Assembly (NCBI RefSeq): GCF_009905615.1
Contig: NZ_JAAAKW010000021.1
Location: forward strand, 1-64,000
DNA: 64,000 nucleotides
Origin: Pseudomonas sp. SLFW
GTDB lineage: Bacteria > Pseudomonadota > Gammaproteobacteria > Pseudomonadales > Pseudomonadaceae
Direction of reading: 5' to 3'
Below, one piece after another: positions 24,359 to 34,137 of the stretch; position 1 is the first letter of the stretch, and each line of letters opens with the position of its first letter. The notes beneath the pieces were generated by a model, which made no database searches, was not told where the DNA came from, and saw nothing but the letters and a program-made list of their open reading frames with translations. The position numbers and the translations under genes were made by a program.

Positions 24359-27286
24359 CTAAGCGAGCAACTGCGCCCAATTCACCGGGGTCGGCGCTGC
24401 CAGGGTAAACCCTTTACCCGTCAGGGACAGGTTGCGGTTGTAGGCAAGGTCATGGGCGAACGAAGCGGCCCATTTGTCTTTGAGCGCCGCCAATGCGCCG
24501 GGCGCATCAGGCACGGTGCCCGGATGAACGATCTGCACGTGAGGGGTCCACACGGTCAGGTAGCCCGCCTGGCCCACCTTCAGGCACAGGTCGACATCGG
24601 CAAAGCCTTGCGCGAACTGCTCTTCATCCAGACCACCGACGGCGTCGAACAGTTCTTTGCGCACCATCAGGCACGTCGCTGAAACGGCGCTGTAGTTCTG
24701 TTCCACCAGCAAGCGCTGCAAGTAGCCGTGGGCATCTTTCTCCTCGCCAACGAAGGGTGAACCCACGCCGCCGTTCATGCCCAGAATCAGTCCCGCCTGA
24801 GTCAGCTTGCCGGTGCTGTCGATCGATTTGGCGCCGACGATGCCCACCTCGGGCCGCAGGCCGCCGTTGAGCAACGTGCCCAGCCAGTTCGGGTTGACGA
24901 TTTCGGCGTTGGCGGCCAGCAGCACCAGGTACTCGCCCTGGGCCTGACGGGCTGCCGCGTTGAGTTGCGCAGGCCCTGTGCGGTCGCCGTCGTCACGGAT
25001 GACGCGCAGGCGGTTCGACGCTTTCTCGCGGCTGGAGAGCCAGTCCAGCATCGCGGCGCTGGTGCCTTGATGCACCGGCACCAACACTTCGTACGCGCTG
25101 TAGCGCGTGCGCTGCAGGATACTGGTGACCGAACGTTGCAAGGCGTCCAGGTCGTCAGCGCCATGCAGGATGATCGACACCTGCGGGCGTGCGCTGTGCT
25201 GATAATCGATCTGCAGCGTGCCGGCCTCACCGAAGGTGACCAGCGCCTTGTAGCCGCGCGCGCCCAGATGACGGACCAGCGCCATGCGCTCATGGGGGTT
25301 ATCTGCCAGCTGCGGCGCGTCGCTGATCAGCAGCGGCTCGTCCAGATGGGCCAGACCGCCCAGGCCGCCCTGTTCGATGACTTTGAGCAGCAGGTCGAAT
25401 TCCAGCGCGTTCTTGAAGTCGGCGGAATAGCCGCCCGCTTCGATGAACACCTCACGCCGGATCAGCCAGTGCCGGGCCATCCCGGTCGGCGACCCTTGCA
25501 GCAGGTCCAGGTTGACGCCCGGTCGGAACTGATGGATCAGCGCGCCGTTGGGCTGACGCAGGATTTCATCGGCGCACACCGCACGAATGCCGTCGGCGCC
25601 GAGCAATTCCAGGCCCGCACGCAACAGGCCGGAGGCGGTGAACTGATCGCCGACTTCAGCGAGCATGACCCAGTCGCTGGTCATCTGGCGCACGGCCTGA
25701 TTGAGTTTGTCGACGTAGTTGCTGGCGCTGACCTTGACGAAATGCAGCGTGTTGCTGAAGGTCGTCGACGTTGGTGGCTCGGCGGTGGTGAACACGACCA
25801 CGCGAAAGGCCTTGCTGTGCCCTTCGACCAGGCTGTCGAGCGTCACTTGCAGCTTGTCCATGTCGCCTTCCAGGTCCAGCAACAGCAGACCGAACACGGG
25901 CCCGCCATCTTTCTCGGCCAGGTACCGGCCAATCGCCGACGCTTCAGCGGCGTCAGGGTTACGGGCTGGGAGCCAGTTCAGAAGCTTGCCCGAGGGCATC
26001 GCCTCAAGCCGGCGAAGGCTGTCGTAGTCAGGGGCTGCCGCGAGCCGTTCGGCCCAGGCGTTCATCAACGGTGCCTCCTCGGCGTCCTGCTCGGTCAGCA
26101 GTTGCGCCAGGCGCTTGACCACACGCCGGTTGAACGCGTTCAGGTCCATCGCGGCCCACAGGCGGTTGATCACGGTTTCCGGCACATCGTTGGCGTGGGT
26201 CGCCAACAGCGCTTCCTGACGCACCCAGATGCCTTCGAGTTCGGCCAGTTGCACATACCCGGCAGGCATGGCGTGCAACAGGAATTCCTGAGCCGTCAGC
26301 TGATCGAAAAAGGCCTGGTTGTAGAACGGCATTTCTACGTATTGATGCGGGCCGAACAGACGCGTTGGCTGGCCTTTGAAGTCGGTCCACGTGGAATTGA
26401 CAATATGCTCCGCCGTCAGCGAGTTCCGGCTGCGCAGGCTTTCGGCCAGGGTGTCGAAGCTGTCCAGCGTGAGCGCTCTCGCCTCCTGGGCAGGCACGCC
26501 GAACAGCGGCGCCGCGACGTCGGCCAGGAATCCGGCGAAGGCTTCCCGTTCGGCGACGGTTGCCGCGTCCACCCCGGCCAGCTTGGTGTAGATCTCGGTG
26601 TTGTGTTCGGAGCGGCCGATGTTGATTTCGCGCACAACATAGGGGATCGGCAGCACCCGCGCCTTGCCTCGGGCCAGCAGGTAATACACGTGACCGACTT
26701 CCTGCCACTCGAACGCCGTACCGGCGGGCATGGCGTCGTACCAGTCGCGGATCAACGAGGTGCGAGTCACGGCGTAGAACGGCGGCAGGTACTGGCTAAA
26801 GTAATCGTGGATACGGTCCTGGGCCTGCTCGCTGTCGTAATCCTCATGGACTTTCTTATCCCGGCGCAAGTAATGCACCTTGTTGCCGTGGGACGAATAC
26901 ATCAGGCAGTAGCCATGGCACATGCCGTAATCGGCGAAGGCTTCGAGGAAATTAACGCTGTCGGACAGCGCCTCATGTACGACGAAATCATCGTCCGCAG
27001 CGAAAACCATGTACGGCGTCGTCACCTGCCTCACGCCGAAGTCGAGCTTGGCCTGTATGCCCCAATAGCTGTACTCGGGCAGGTGCCGGTAATCGACGTG
27101 GGGGTAGTGGGTGTACTCGGTATCGAGCGCTTGCGCCGACGAATCCAGGACCAGGATCTTGCACGGCAGGCTGCCGTAATAGTGCAAGGCACGGCGCAGG
27201 AACGCCGGGCGCCCGTGGGTCATCAAGACCATGGTCAACAGGGCGTCAAGCGGTGCTGCTGCTTCGAAATGTTTATCGCCTTTCAT
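24359..27286 (-). CDS. multidomain glycosyltransferase (975 aa)
   Basis: A cytoplasmic protein of three glycosyltransferase-like units. The N-terminal unit (about 15-235) resembles the TIGR00180 family, with LTMVLMTHGRPAFLRRAL and an ADDD metal site at 97-100. A helical linker (about 240-455) of unknown role follows. Next is a GT2-like unit (464-695) with CADEI and LEFDLLLKVIEQGG. Last is a GT2 domain (about 701-940) with PQVSIILHGADD and a closing AYNRNLSL motif. AGGAAAG precedes the ATG. Its place between pseB and the CDP-sugar genes points to flagellin glycan assembly. Confidence 0.88.
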   Translation of the reverse strand: MKGDKHFEAAAPLDALLTMVLMTHGRPAFLRRALHYYGSLPCKILVLDSSAQALDTEYTHYPHVDYRHLPEYSYWGIQAKLDFGVRQVTTPYMVFAADDDFVVHEALSDSVNFLEAFADYGMCHGYCLMYSSHGNKVHYLRRDKKVHEDYDSEQAQDRIHDYFSQYLPPFYAVTRTSLIRDWYDAMPAGTAFEWQEVGHVYYLLARGKARVLPIPYVVREINIGRSEHNTEIYTKLAGVDAATVAEREAFAGFLADVAAPLFGVPAQEARALTLDSFDTLAESLRSRNSLTAEHIVNSTWTDFKGQPTRLFGPHQYVEMPFYNQAFFDQLTAQEFLLHAMPAGYVQLAELEGIWVRQEALLATHANDVPETVINRLWAAMDLNAFNRRVVKRLAQLLTEQDAEEAPLMNAWAERLAAAPDYDSLRRLEAMPSGKLLNWLPARNPDAAEASAIGRYLAEKDGGPVFGLLLLDLEGDMDKLQVTLDSLVEGHSKAFRVVVFTTAEPPTSTTFSNTLHFVKVSASNYVDKLNQAVRQMTSDWVMLAEVGDQFTASGLLRAGLELLGADGIRAVCADEILRQPNGALIHQFRPGVNLDLLQGSPTGMARHWLIRREVFIEAGGYSADFKNALEFDLLLKVIEQGGLGGLAHLDEPLLISDAPQLADNPHERMALVRHLGARGYKALVTFGEAGTLQIDYQHSARPQVSIILHGADDLDALQRSVTSILQRTRYSAYEVLVPVHQGTSAAMLDWLSSREKASNRLRVIRDDGDRTGPAQLNAAARQAQGEYLVLLAANAEIVNPNWLGTLLNGGLRPEVGIVGAKSIDSTGKLTQAGLILGMNGGVGSPFVGEEKDAHGYLQRLLVEQNYSAVSATCLMVRKELFDAVGGLDEEQFAQGFADVDLCLKVGQAGYLTVWTPHVQIVHPGTVPDAPGALAALKDKWAASFAHDLAYNRNLSLTGKGFTLAAPTPVNWAQLLA

Positions 27287-27337
27287 GTTTCTTTCCTACT
27301 ACCGGCGGCTCATATGGCGTGATGGATCGGATTCGGT

Positions 27338-28072
27338 TCAGCGTACGCGACGCAGGTAGCCATCAGGTGCCACGGTGATCAACAGCTTGTGATCGACGGC
27401 AGAGTCGATCTGGAAATCGTCGTTTTCCTTCAGGTAGGCCCACACAGCGGTTTTCGGGTTGTCGCCCTTGCCCCACGGGCGGTCCGGAAAGGCATCGGCC
27501 GGCATGTCTTCGACCACGGTGTCCATCACCACGCAGTAGCTGCCGACCGCCACCAGGGGCGCGTACAGGCGAAGTTCTTCGAGGACGTGTTCATGGGTGT
27601 GGTTGGAGTCCAGCACCACCAGCACTTTCTTGCCGGCGACGCGACGACGGACCTGCTCGACAATGGCAGCGTCGATACTGGAACCTTGAATCATCCTAAC
27701 CCGGCGGCTCATAGGGTGAGCCTCGATGGCATCGCGGTTATGGGCTCGAATATCGATATCGATACCGATCACTTCACCATGCCCCATTAACTCCATCATT
27801 GAGGCGTAAAACAGAATCGATCCGCCGTGAGCGATGCCGGTCTCAACGATCACGTCGGGACGCACCGTCCAGATGATCTCCTGCATCGCGATGATGTCTT
27901 GCGGATATTGGATGATCGGACGCCCCATCCAAGAGAAGTGATAGCAGTATTTAAATTTAGCCGTTTCGTTGAAGAATTCGCGCGACACACGGGCCAGGCT
28001 CTCATCCTTCCCCTGGATCGTAATTTCAGCATGGCATTCTTCTTCAAAAATTTGCGCAGGTGTTTTTGACAT
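27338..28072 (-). CDS. CmcI / cephalosporin hydroxylase family protein
   Basis: A 244-residue Rossmann protein of the CmcI (cephalosporin hydroxylase) family, now regarded as SAM-dependent methyltransferase-like. It shows IVETGIAHGGSILFYAS, VIGIDIDIRAHNR and VLDSNHTHEHVLEEL motifs. In sugar clusters such proteins are probably O-methyltransferases. I chose the ATG at 28072, 8 bases after GAGG; upstream in-frame starts give a poorly conserved extension. It lies between the acetyltransferase and the 975-residue transferase. Base composition is more AT-rich than the pse genes. Confidence 0.82.
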   Translation of the reverse strand: MSKTPAQIFEEECHAEITIQGKDESLARVSREFFNETAKFKYCYHFSWMGRPIIQYPQDIIAMQEIIWTVRPDVIVETGIAHGGSILFYASMMELMGHGEVIGIDIDIRAHNRDAIEAHPMSRRVRMIQGSSIDAAIVEQVRRRVAGKKVLVVLDSNHTHEHVLEELRLYAPLVAVGSYCVVMDTVVEDMPADAFPDRPWGKGDNPKTAVWAYLKENDDFQIDSAVDHKLLITVAPDGYLRRVR

Positions 28073-28245
28073 GTGCATCACCTCGATCAAAGCCAGAACT
28101 CGGCGCAACATGCGACCGAGTAAAAAATAGTGGGTTACTTCATCCATCAGTTGCATTCAGAACACTGATATTCAACGCAGTCGTTTCACTTCAAATGAGT
28201 GATCATGACACCAGCCCTCACCGCAAAACCAGCACAGCAGCCCTC

Positions 28246-28911
28246 TCATCTCGCCACTACGCCGAGGCTATGTGAAATCGGATTCACTCGGATCACTCGG
28301 GCTGGATTTCCCACCACTACTGAGTAATCGGGTACGTCGCGGGTCACCACGGCACCTGCGCCAACAACAGCCCAACGACCAATTTTCAACCGGGGCAAAA
28401 CCGTCGAATTGATCCCTAGAAAAACACCATCAGCGATACTTACACAGCCCGCAACGCTGACGCCGGGCGCAAAAAACACCGAATTACCAATGCAAGTTTC
28501 GTGACCGATCACGCAGCCAGCACTCAGGCTGGAGTTATCCCCGATACTCACTTGCGCCTGAAGGATCACCCCTTCTTGTACGTAGTTGCCTAATCCCATG
28601 CTGACCATGGTCAAGTTGCATGTCGGATGAATAAAGTTCGTCAATTGACCACCCGCCTCCAAAAGCTGGCGAGTAGTTTCAAAGCGCGTCAGACAGTCGC
28701 GGGTGATCAGATTGACGAAGCGCACGTCATCACCCGTCAATTGCGGTACCAGCTCAACTCCCCCCAGAACCGGAATGCCGAAAAATGAGATACCTTTTTT
28801 GGCAGGATCATTATCAAGAAACGCGAATTCCCCATCAGGAGATGCTTGCTTGACCGCGCCGATCATACGGACGGCCTCGGGGTTGTTGGCACCGAGGAGA
28901 TAGATCTTCAT
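28246..28911 (-). CDS. sugar O/N-acetyltransferase, PglD/NeuD type
   Basis: A 221-residue left-handed beta-helix acetyltransferase. The N-terminal part binds nucleotide-like ligand (MKIYLLGANNPEAVRMI), and from about 100 onward the hexapeptide repeats follow, with H137 in GCVIGHETCIG as the likely base. PglD and its relatives acetylate the 4-amino group of UDP- or GDP-aminosugars. Here it overlaps the aminotransferase gene by 4 bp, so it probably acetylates the amino group that enzyme adds. Codon use is more AT-rich than the neighbours. Confidence 0.87.
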   Translation of the reverse strand: MKIYLLGANNPEAVRMIGAVKQASPDGEFAFLDNDPAKKGISFFGIPVLGGVELVPQLTGDDVRFVNLITRDCLTRFETTRQLLEAGGQLTNFIHPTCNLTMVSMGLGNYVQEGVILQAQVSIGDNSSLSAGCVIGHETCIGNSVFFAPGVSVAGCVSIADGVFLGINSTVLPRLKIGRWAVVGAGAVVTRDVPDYSVVVGNPARVIRVNPISHSLGVVAR

Positions 28912-30029
28912 GCCTGCTCCTTCGCCTTGATCAACTCTCGGACTACCGCTATGACTCGCTGCTGATCTTCGTGAGTCATGTCGTGATAGCTCGGTAAGTT
29001 AATCGCACGCTCACACAACGAAAACGAGATTGGGGTATCGCCGGGGTTACCCTCAAACATGGGCAGAGACGACAGCGGCCAAAAGAACACCCGAGCATCG
29101 ATTTCCTGAGCTTTGAACGCGTCGATCAATACGTCGCGCGTAATGCCCAGTGACGCGTCGAAGACGACCGTGGGCATCCAGTAGCCGTTGCGTGAGTCCC
29201 CCGGCTGAGGATTCATCGAAACGCCGGCGAGGCCTTGCAGCCCTTGAGCGTATCGATTAAAAATCGCGCGTTTGCGCTCGATCAACTCATCGATGCGTTC
29301 AACTTGAGCGCAACCTATGGCCGCTTGCAGGTTGCTCATCTTGTATTTGAAACCGATGAAATCCGGCCAGAACTGGCGCGTACTGCCCGCCACACGTCCG
29401 TGGTTCGAGAGCGTCAGGACGCGTTCGTACAGCGCACGGTCTGAGGTGACGAACATGCCGCCCTCGCCCGTTGTCATTGTCTTCGTGCCATGAAACGAAA
29501 ACGCGCCGAAAGCCCCCATCGAACCGGCGGCCTTGCCTTGCCATTGCGAACCGATGGCTTCGGCAGCGTCTTCGATCACCGGAATGCCGAACTCGGCGCC
29601 GATGGCCAGCAACGCGTCCATATCGCACAGGTTGCCGTACAAATGCACCGCGAGAATGGCCTTCGTTTTGGGCGTAATGGCTGCCCGGACCTGCCGCGGG
29701 TCCAGGCACCAACTGTCTTCAAGCACGTCGACGAAAACAGGACGGGCCCCGAGGTAATCGATGGGCGCCGCCGAAGCAATCCAGTTGGTGTTACCCAGAA
29801 TGACTTCATCGTCCGCGCCGACGCCCAGTGCCGCCATGCCCATGTGCAAGGCACCGGTACAACTGGAGGTGGCAATGGCGTAAGTCGCGCCCAAATGTTC
29901 GGCAAATGTTTTTTCGAAGCGAGTGATGTACTCGTAGCAACGTTCTCCCCAGCCATGCGTCACGGCATCGAGCACGTATTGGGCTTCAAGTTCGCCCACA
30001 CTGGGCTTGGTGTAGTGAATTTTTTTCAT
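28908..30029 (-). CDS. DegT/DnrJ/EryC1/StrS sugar aminotransferase
   Basis: A PLP-dependent nucleotide-sugar aminotransferase of 373 residues. It has SSCTGALHM for cofactor phosphate binding, VIEDAAEAIG with the ring-stacking Asp, and the PLP lysine K183 in FSFHGTKTMTTGEGG. It most resembles perosamine-synthase-like C4 aminotransferases. The ATG at 30029 overlaps the preceding methyltransferase stop (ATGA). Expected to aminate the 4-keto CDP-sugar of this cassette. Confidence 0.9.
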   Translation of the reverse strand: MKKIHYTKPSVGELEAQYVLDAVTHGWGERCYEYITRFEKTFAEHLGATYAIATSSCTGALHMGMAALGVGADDEVILGNTNWIASAAPIDYLGARPVFVDVLEDSWCLDPRQVRAAITPKTKAILAVHLYGNLCDMDALLAIGAEFGIPVIEDAAEAIGSQWQGKAAGSMGAFGAFSFHGTKTMTTGEGGMFVTSDRALYERVLTLSNHGRVAGSTRQFWPDFIGFKYKMSNLQAAIGCAQVERIDELIERKRAIFNRYAQGLQGLAGVSMNPQPGDSRNGYWMPTVVFDASLGITRDVLIDAFKAQEIDARVFFWPLSSLPMFEGNPGDTPISFSLCERAINLPSYHDMTHEDQQRVIAVVRELIKAKEQA

Positions 30030-31249
30030 CGTACGGTCAACTCCGGCACGGCCACGACGAAGCGCCCGCCCCAACGGCTTATGACAGCATATTGCTCAGT
30101 GATTTCGTTGATCAGATTCCACGGCAGCACCAGCACGTAATCGGGCTGCTCTTCGATCAGGCGATCCGGTGACACCACCGGGATGCGGCTGCCCGGCAGG
30201 AATTTGCCCTGCTTGTGGGGGTTGGCGTCGGCGACCCAGGCGAGCAGGTCGGCCTTGACCCCGGCGTAGTTGAGCAAGGTGTTGCCCTTGGCCGCCGCAC
30301 CGTAGCCGACGACACGTTTGCCTTCAGCTTTCGCTTTGAGCAAAAAGTCCAGGAGCTGAAATTTGATGCGTTCGGCGGCAGGCGCCAGCGTGGCGTAGTA
30401 ATCGCGCGTCTTGACGCCCGCGCTCAGCTCTTTTTCCAGCTGCTGCGCAACGGCAGGCGTACGGGGTTGCGGGCCGTCGATACGCTGCACGAACACACGC
30501 AGCGAACCGCCGTGGGTCGGCAGCTCGGAGACGTCGAACACCTGAAGTCCATTGCGCGCACACAGGCCTTCAACAGCGGTCAGCGACAGGTACGAATAGT
30601 GTTCGTGGTACAGGGTGTCGAATTGACCGCCCGCCATCAGCGTCAGCAGTTGCGGGAATTCGAACGTGACAACGCCCGACGGCTTGAGCAGGGTCGCGAA
30701 ACCCGCGAGGAAATCGTTGATGTCCGGCACGTGGGCCAGCACGTTATTGGCGGCCATCAGGTCGGCCGCCCAGCCTTCGTCGCGCAACGCCGTGGCGCTG
30801 TCCTTGCCGAAAAACACCTCGCGAATCTCCAGCCCTTTTGCTCGCGCGGCCTCGGCGGTGCTGCGGGTCGGCTCGACACCCAGGCAGGCGATACCGCGCG
30901 CTTTGACGTACTGCAGCAGGTAGCCGTCGTTGGCGGCGATTTCCACCACGCGGCTGTCGGCGTTCAAACCGAAGCGCTCGACCATCTGCGCAACGTAGCG
31001 CTGTGCGTGGGTCAACCACGAGCTGGAATACGAGCTGAAATAGGCATAGTCGGCGTCGAAGAGGCTGTGCGCGCTGGTGTAATCGTTGGTCTGCACCAGC
31101 CAGCAGGCTTCGCAGACTTCCACCTTCAACGGCACCCACTGCTCGGCCTGGGTCAATTGCTCGGCACGCAGGTAGGCGTTGGACGGGGGCGACGTGCCCA
31201 GGTCGATCAGTGGCAGGCTCAAATGAGCGCCGCAGCCACGGCAGTTCAT
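30026..31249 (-). CDS. NDP-hexose C-methyltransferase-like protein
   Basis: A 407-residue SAM methyltransferase with the three-part build of sugar C3-methyltransferases (TylC3/NovU type). The N-terminal zinc-binding region has Cys pairs (C3, C6 and a later CEAC). The central SAM fold has VVEIAANDGYLLQYV. The C-terminal Methyltransf_14-like domain has VVGYGAAAKGNTLLNYAG. Start and stop both overlap neighbours by 4 bp. It would add a branching methyl to C3 of the 4-keto-6-deoxyhexose. Confidence 0.87.
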   Translation of the reverse strand: MNCRGCGAHLSLPLIDLGTSPPSNAYLRAEQLTQAEQWVPLKVEVCEACWLVQTNDYTSAHSLFDADYAYFSSYSSSWLTHAQRYVAQMVERFGLNADSRVVEIAANDGYLLQYVKARGIACLGVEPTRSTAEAARAKGLEIREVFFGKDSATALRDEGWAADLMAANNVLAHVPDINDFLAGFATLLKPSGVVTFEFPQLLTLMAGGQFDTLYHEHYSYLSLTAVEGLCARNGLQVFDVSELPTHGGSLRVFVQRIDGPQPRTPAVAQQLEKELSAGVKTRDYYATLAPAAERIKFQLLDFLLKAKAEGKRVVGYGAAAKGNTLLNYAGVKADLLAWVADANPHKQGKFLPGSRIPVVSPDRLIEEQPDYVLVLPWNLINEITEQYAVISRWGGRFVVAVPELTVR

Positions 31250-31806
31250 ACACGCACTCCGGCAAAGGATGGGGTCAGAAAAGAATGGGATTCGTCGCGG
31301 GCTGACAGATTCTTGACAGGCAACGGCCATTGGATAGCCAGCCGTGGGTCGTGCACCGACAACCCGGCTTCATGCTCGGGGGTGTAGTCGGCGCTGTGCA
31401 GATACAGCAGCTGCGCGTCATCGCTCAGCGCCTGAAAACCGTGGGCGAATCCGGCGGGAATCAGCAGGCTACGCCCGTCACCGGCCACCAGGTGTTCGGC
31501 GTGCCAGTGCAGGAAAGTGGCCGAGTCAGGGTTCAGGTCGACGGCCACGTCCCACACTTCACCGTGCAGGCAGGTGATCAGCTTGGCCTCCAACTGCGCA
31601 GCGGTCTGGTAATGGAGCCCGCGCACGCTGCCCCGCTCCGCCGTGCAGGAATGGTTGATCTGACGAACGTGAAACGGACGGCCAAACGCACTCAGGCTGC
31701 CTTCGCAAAACAGACGACTGAACTGCCCACGGGCGTCGGCATGACGGCGATGATCAAGACTGAACAGGCCCGCCAGCGGCAACGGGACTAACTGCATTTC
31801 GCTCAC
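31246..31806 (-). CDS. dTDP-4-dehydrorhamnose 3,5-epimerase family protein
   Basis: An RmlC-type cupin epimerase of 186 residues. It carries the catalytic RGLHYQ His, SLLIPAGFAHGFQALSDDA and YLHSADYTPEHE. I place the start at the GTG at 31806, which overlaps the rfbG stop (GTGA) and follows GGAGG; an ATG at 31797 is the alternative. Within a CDP-sugar operon it probably epimerises C3 and/or C5 of the 4-keto intermediate. Confidence 0.88.
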   Translation of the reverse strand: MSEMQLVPLPLAGLFSLDHRRHADARGQFSRLFCEGSLSAFGRPFHVRQINHSCTAERGSVRGLHYQTAAQLEAKLITCLHGEVWDVAVDLNPDSATFLHWHAEHLVAGDGRSLLIPAGFAHGFQALSDDAQLLYLHSADYTPEHEAGLSVHDPRLAIQWPLPVKNLSARDESHSFLTPSFAGVRV

Positions 31807-32885
31807 GCCGCCTCCGTGTACAACGCCAGTTGGCGTTGAGTGAAGTCGTGCATGTCGTCGCCGCGTTTCCAGGCCAGGTGCCAGTCCACGGTGTGCTTCA
31901 GGCACTGTTCGAGGGACCAGCGGGGTTTCCATTGCAAGCGCTGCCGGGCGCGGGCGCTGTCCAGTCGCAGCAAACCGGCCTCATGCATGTCGCTCGGCTC
32001 GACGCGCAAGCCTGGCGCCTGCGGCCAGTGTCTGGCGAGGGTCGCGACCACATCGCCGACGGAACACATGTCGTCGTCGCTCGGTCCGAAATTCCAGGCA
32101 CCGCCGTATTCCGGGCCGTGTTGATACAGCCGCTCAGCCAACAGCAGATATCCCGCCAGCGGCTCCAGCGCGTGTTGCCACGGTCGCACAGCGTGGGGGT
32201 AGCGCAGGGTCACGGGGTCGTGGGCTGACCAGGCTCTAAGCACGTCGGGGATCAGGCGCTCAGGGGCGAAATCGCCACCGCCCAGCACATTGCCCGCCCG
32301 CGCCGTCGCCAGCGCCAGACCGTGTTCGGCGTAGCCTTCGGCGGGGAAGAACGACGCGGCGTAGGATTGCGCCAACAGTTCGCAGCACGCCTTGCTGCTG
32401 CTGTAAGGGTCGTGACCGCCGAGGGGTTCGTTTTCCCGGTACGGCCACAGCCACTCCTGATTCGCGTACACCTTGTCGGTGGTGACCAGCACGCACGCGC
32501 GCACGCCGCCCACCTGGCGAATCGCGTCCAGCAAATTGAGCGTGCCCATGACGTTGGTGGAATAGGTGCCCAGCGGATCACGGTAGCCTTCACGCACCAA
32601 CGGCTGCGCGGCCAGGTGCAGGACGATTTCCGGCTGGGTGCGGGCGATCAGATCAAGCAAGGCGCCCAGGTCGCGCAGGTCGCCGCGCTGGTCGCTCAGG
32701 CCTTGGTCGACACGGGCCAGTTCGAACAGGCTGGGCTCGGTGCCGGGGTCCAGCGCAAAGCCGGTCACCTGCGCGCCCATGCGGGCGAGCCACAGCGACA
32801 GCCAGCTGCCCTTGAACCCGGTGTGGCCGGTCAGCAGCACACGCTTGCCTTGCCAAAAGCTGGCGTTCACGCCCAGCTTTTCCAT
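31803..32885 (-). CDS. rfbG: CDP-glucose 4,6-dehydratase
   Basis: RfbG converts CDP-glucose to CDP-4-keto-6-deoxyglucose. The 360-residue extended SDR has the NAD motif TGHTGFKG (19-26), DLRD, TTDKVY and the catalytic [24 protein letters not shown] is characteristic of the family. The ATG at 32885 with GGGGAGG upstream overlaps the rfbF end by 19 bp. Second step of the CDP-sugar cassette. Confidence 0.94.
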   Translation of the reverse strand: MEKLGVNASFWQGKRVLLTGHTGFKGSWLSLWLARMGAQVTGFALDPGTEPSLFELARVDQGLSDQRGDLRDLGALLDLIARTQPEIVLHLAAQPLVREGYRDPLGTYSTNVMGTLNLLDAIRQVGGVRACVLVTTDKVYANQEWLWPYRENEPLGGHDPYSSSKACCELLAQSYAASFFPAEGYAEHGLALATARAGNVLGGGDFAPERLIPDVLRAWSAHDPVTLRYPHAVRPWQHALEPLAGYLLLAERLYQHGPEYGGAWNFGPSDDDMCSVGDVVATLARHWPQAPGLRVEPSDMHEAGLLRLDSARARQRLQWKPRWSLEQCLKHTVDWHLAWKRGDDMHDFTQRQLALYTEAA

Positions 32886-33640
32886 GGAGCCTCCCCACGC
32901 TGCCACAGGTCTTCGAGGTGGTTCTTGTCGCGCAAGGTGTCCATTGGGTGCCAGAAGCCCTGGTGCTCGAATGCCTTGAGCTCGCCCCCGGACGCCAGGC
33001 GCGTCAACGGTTCGGCTTCCCACGGCGTCATATCGTGTTCGATGTACGGAATGACCTTGGGCGACAGCACGAAGAAGCCGCCATTGATCCAGCCGCCGTC
33101 CCCCGGTGGTTTCTCGGTGAAACCGGTGACGCTGTCGCCCACGCAATTGAGCGCACCGTAGCGGCCAGGGGGTTGCACGGCGGTGACCGTGGCCAGCTTG
33201 CCGTGCTGCAGATGGAAATCGACCAACGCGCCGATGTTCAGGTCGGAAACGCCGTCGCCATAGGTGAAACAGAACGCTTCGTCGTCTTCCACGTACTTTC
33301 GTACGCGCTTGAGGCGGCCACCGGTGAGGGTGTCTTCGCCGGTGTCGACCAGCGTCACGCGCCAGGGCTCGCTGTAGTTTTCGTGGACGTCCATGCGGTT
33401 ATTGCGCATGTCGAACGTCACGTCGGAGGTGTGCAGAAAGTAGTTGGCGAAGAAATCCTTGATCGCGTAACCCTTGTAGCCCAGGCAAATCACAAAGTCG
33501 TGGATACCGTGAGCGGAGTACTGCTTCATGATGTGCCAGAGAATTGGCTTTCCGCCGATCTCGATCATCGGTTTCGGCTTGAGATGGGATTCCTCGCTGA
33601 TCCGAGTCCCCAGTCCACCCGCCAGAATAATTGCCTTCAC
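32867..33640 (-). CDS. rfbF: glucose-1-phosphate cytidylyltransferase
   Basis: RfbF makes CDP-glucose from glucose-1-phosphate and CTP and commits sugar to the CDP-deoxyhexose pathway. The 257-residue protein has [20 protein letters not shown] at the start, the typical nucleotidyltransferase loop, and [14 protein letters not shown] with the metal Asp. It is the first gene of the cassette. A 500-bp gap upstream should hold the promoter. Confidence 0.95.
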   Translation of the reverse strand: MKAIILAGGLGTRISEESHLKPKPMIEIGGKPILWHIMKQYSAHGIHDFVICLGYKGYAIKDFFANYFLHTSDVTFDMRNNRMDVHENYSEPWRVTLVDTGEDTLTGGRLKRVRKYVEDDEAFCFTYGDGVSDLNIGALVDFHLQHGKLATVTAVQPPGRYGALNCVGDSVTGFTEKPPGDGGWINGGFFVLSPKVIPYIEHDMTPWEAEPLTRLASGGELKAFEHQGFWHPMDTLRDKNHLEDLWQRGEAPWKSWA

Positions 33641-33945
33641 CTGCCTACTCCTCCTGTCCCGACAGCGCGCCGCCGCGCTAGCGCGAAGGGTGTGCCCCGA
33701 ACGTCAAACGACTGAACCGACCTTCGCTTTGATTCGCACAAACGACACACGCAACGCACGATTTATGGCGATATCCAGAGGACTTGCACGAACCGCGCCA
33801 GTTTTTCAGGGGTGGAAAAACGCCAGGTTGGACGTGAATGCAGGCACTTGCCGGCGGCGTCTTTCGGGAGTTGAGTGTTGTGCTTTGGCAACGTCGGCGC
33901 GCGGCGATTCCGAGGCAACGCCAAACACGTTTGAGAGGGTTCCAC

Positions 33946-34034
33946 TGTAGGAGCGAATTCATTCGCGAAAAACGGTTCAGTCGATGGAGATGTGTCGGCT
34001 GCACCGGCCCCTCGCGAATAAATTCGCTCCTACA
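33946..34034. repeat. REP inverted pair (REPIN)
   Basis: Arms with the core GAGCGAATTCATTCGCG and its inverted copy (one variant base, AATAAATTCGC) enclose about 45 bp. It is the same family as the copies at 52101 and 56827-57186. Confidence 0.88.
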
Positions 34035-34075
34035 GGGGTTCTGCGTTGGCAATGTCCTGGCTCGCCGCGATGCCT

Positions 34076-34110
34076 GTGGGAGACGCCGGAGGGACGACGG
34101 CAGCGAAGGG
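34076..34110. repeat. single REP-like arm
   Basis: GTGGGAGACGCCGGAGG followed by GACGACGGCAGCGAAG matches the right arm and flank of the inverted pair at 19224-19300, less three bases. It is a solitary copy about 30 bp past the stop of the 1199-residue transferase. Confidence 0.6.
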
Positions 34111-34137
34111 GGTGTTACAGGCGCTTTAGGGTGAACA

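Larger units (their letters stand above)
33641..34137. other. intergenic region upstream of rfbF
   Basis: About 500 bp without a supported gene between the end of the 1199-residue transferase gene and rfbF. The part nearest rfbF should contain its promoter, but I saw no flagellar-type promoter. It contains a REP pair (33946-34034) and a single arm of another repeat family (34076-34110). Confidence 0.6.

Noticed and set aside
24965-27322. 785-codon plus-strand open frame opposite the 975-residue transferase
   Set aside because: Shadow of the coding frame; no motif and skewed composition.
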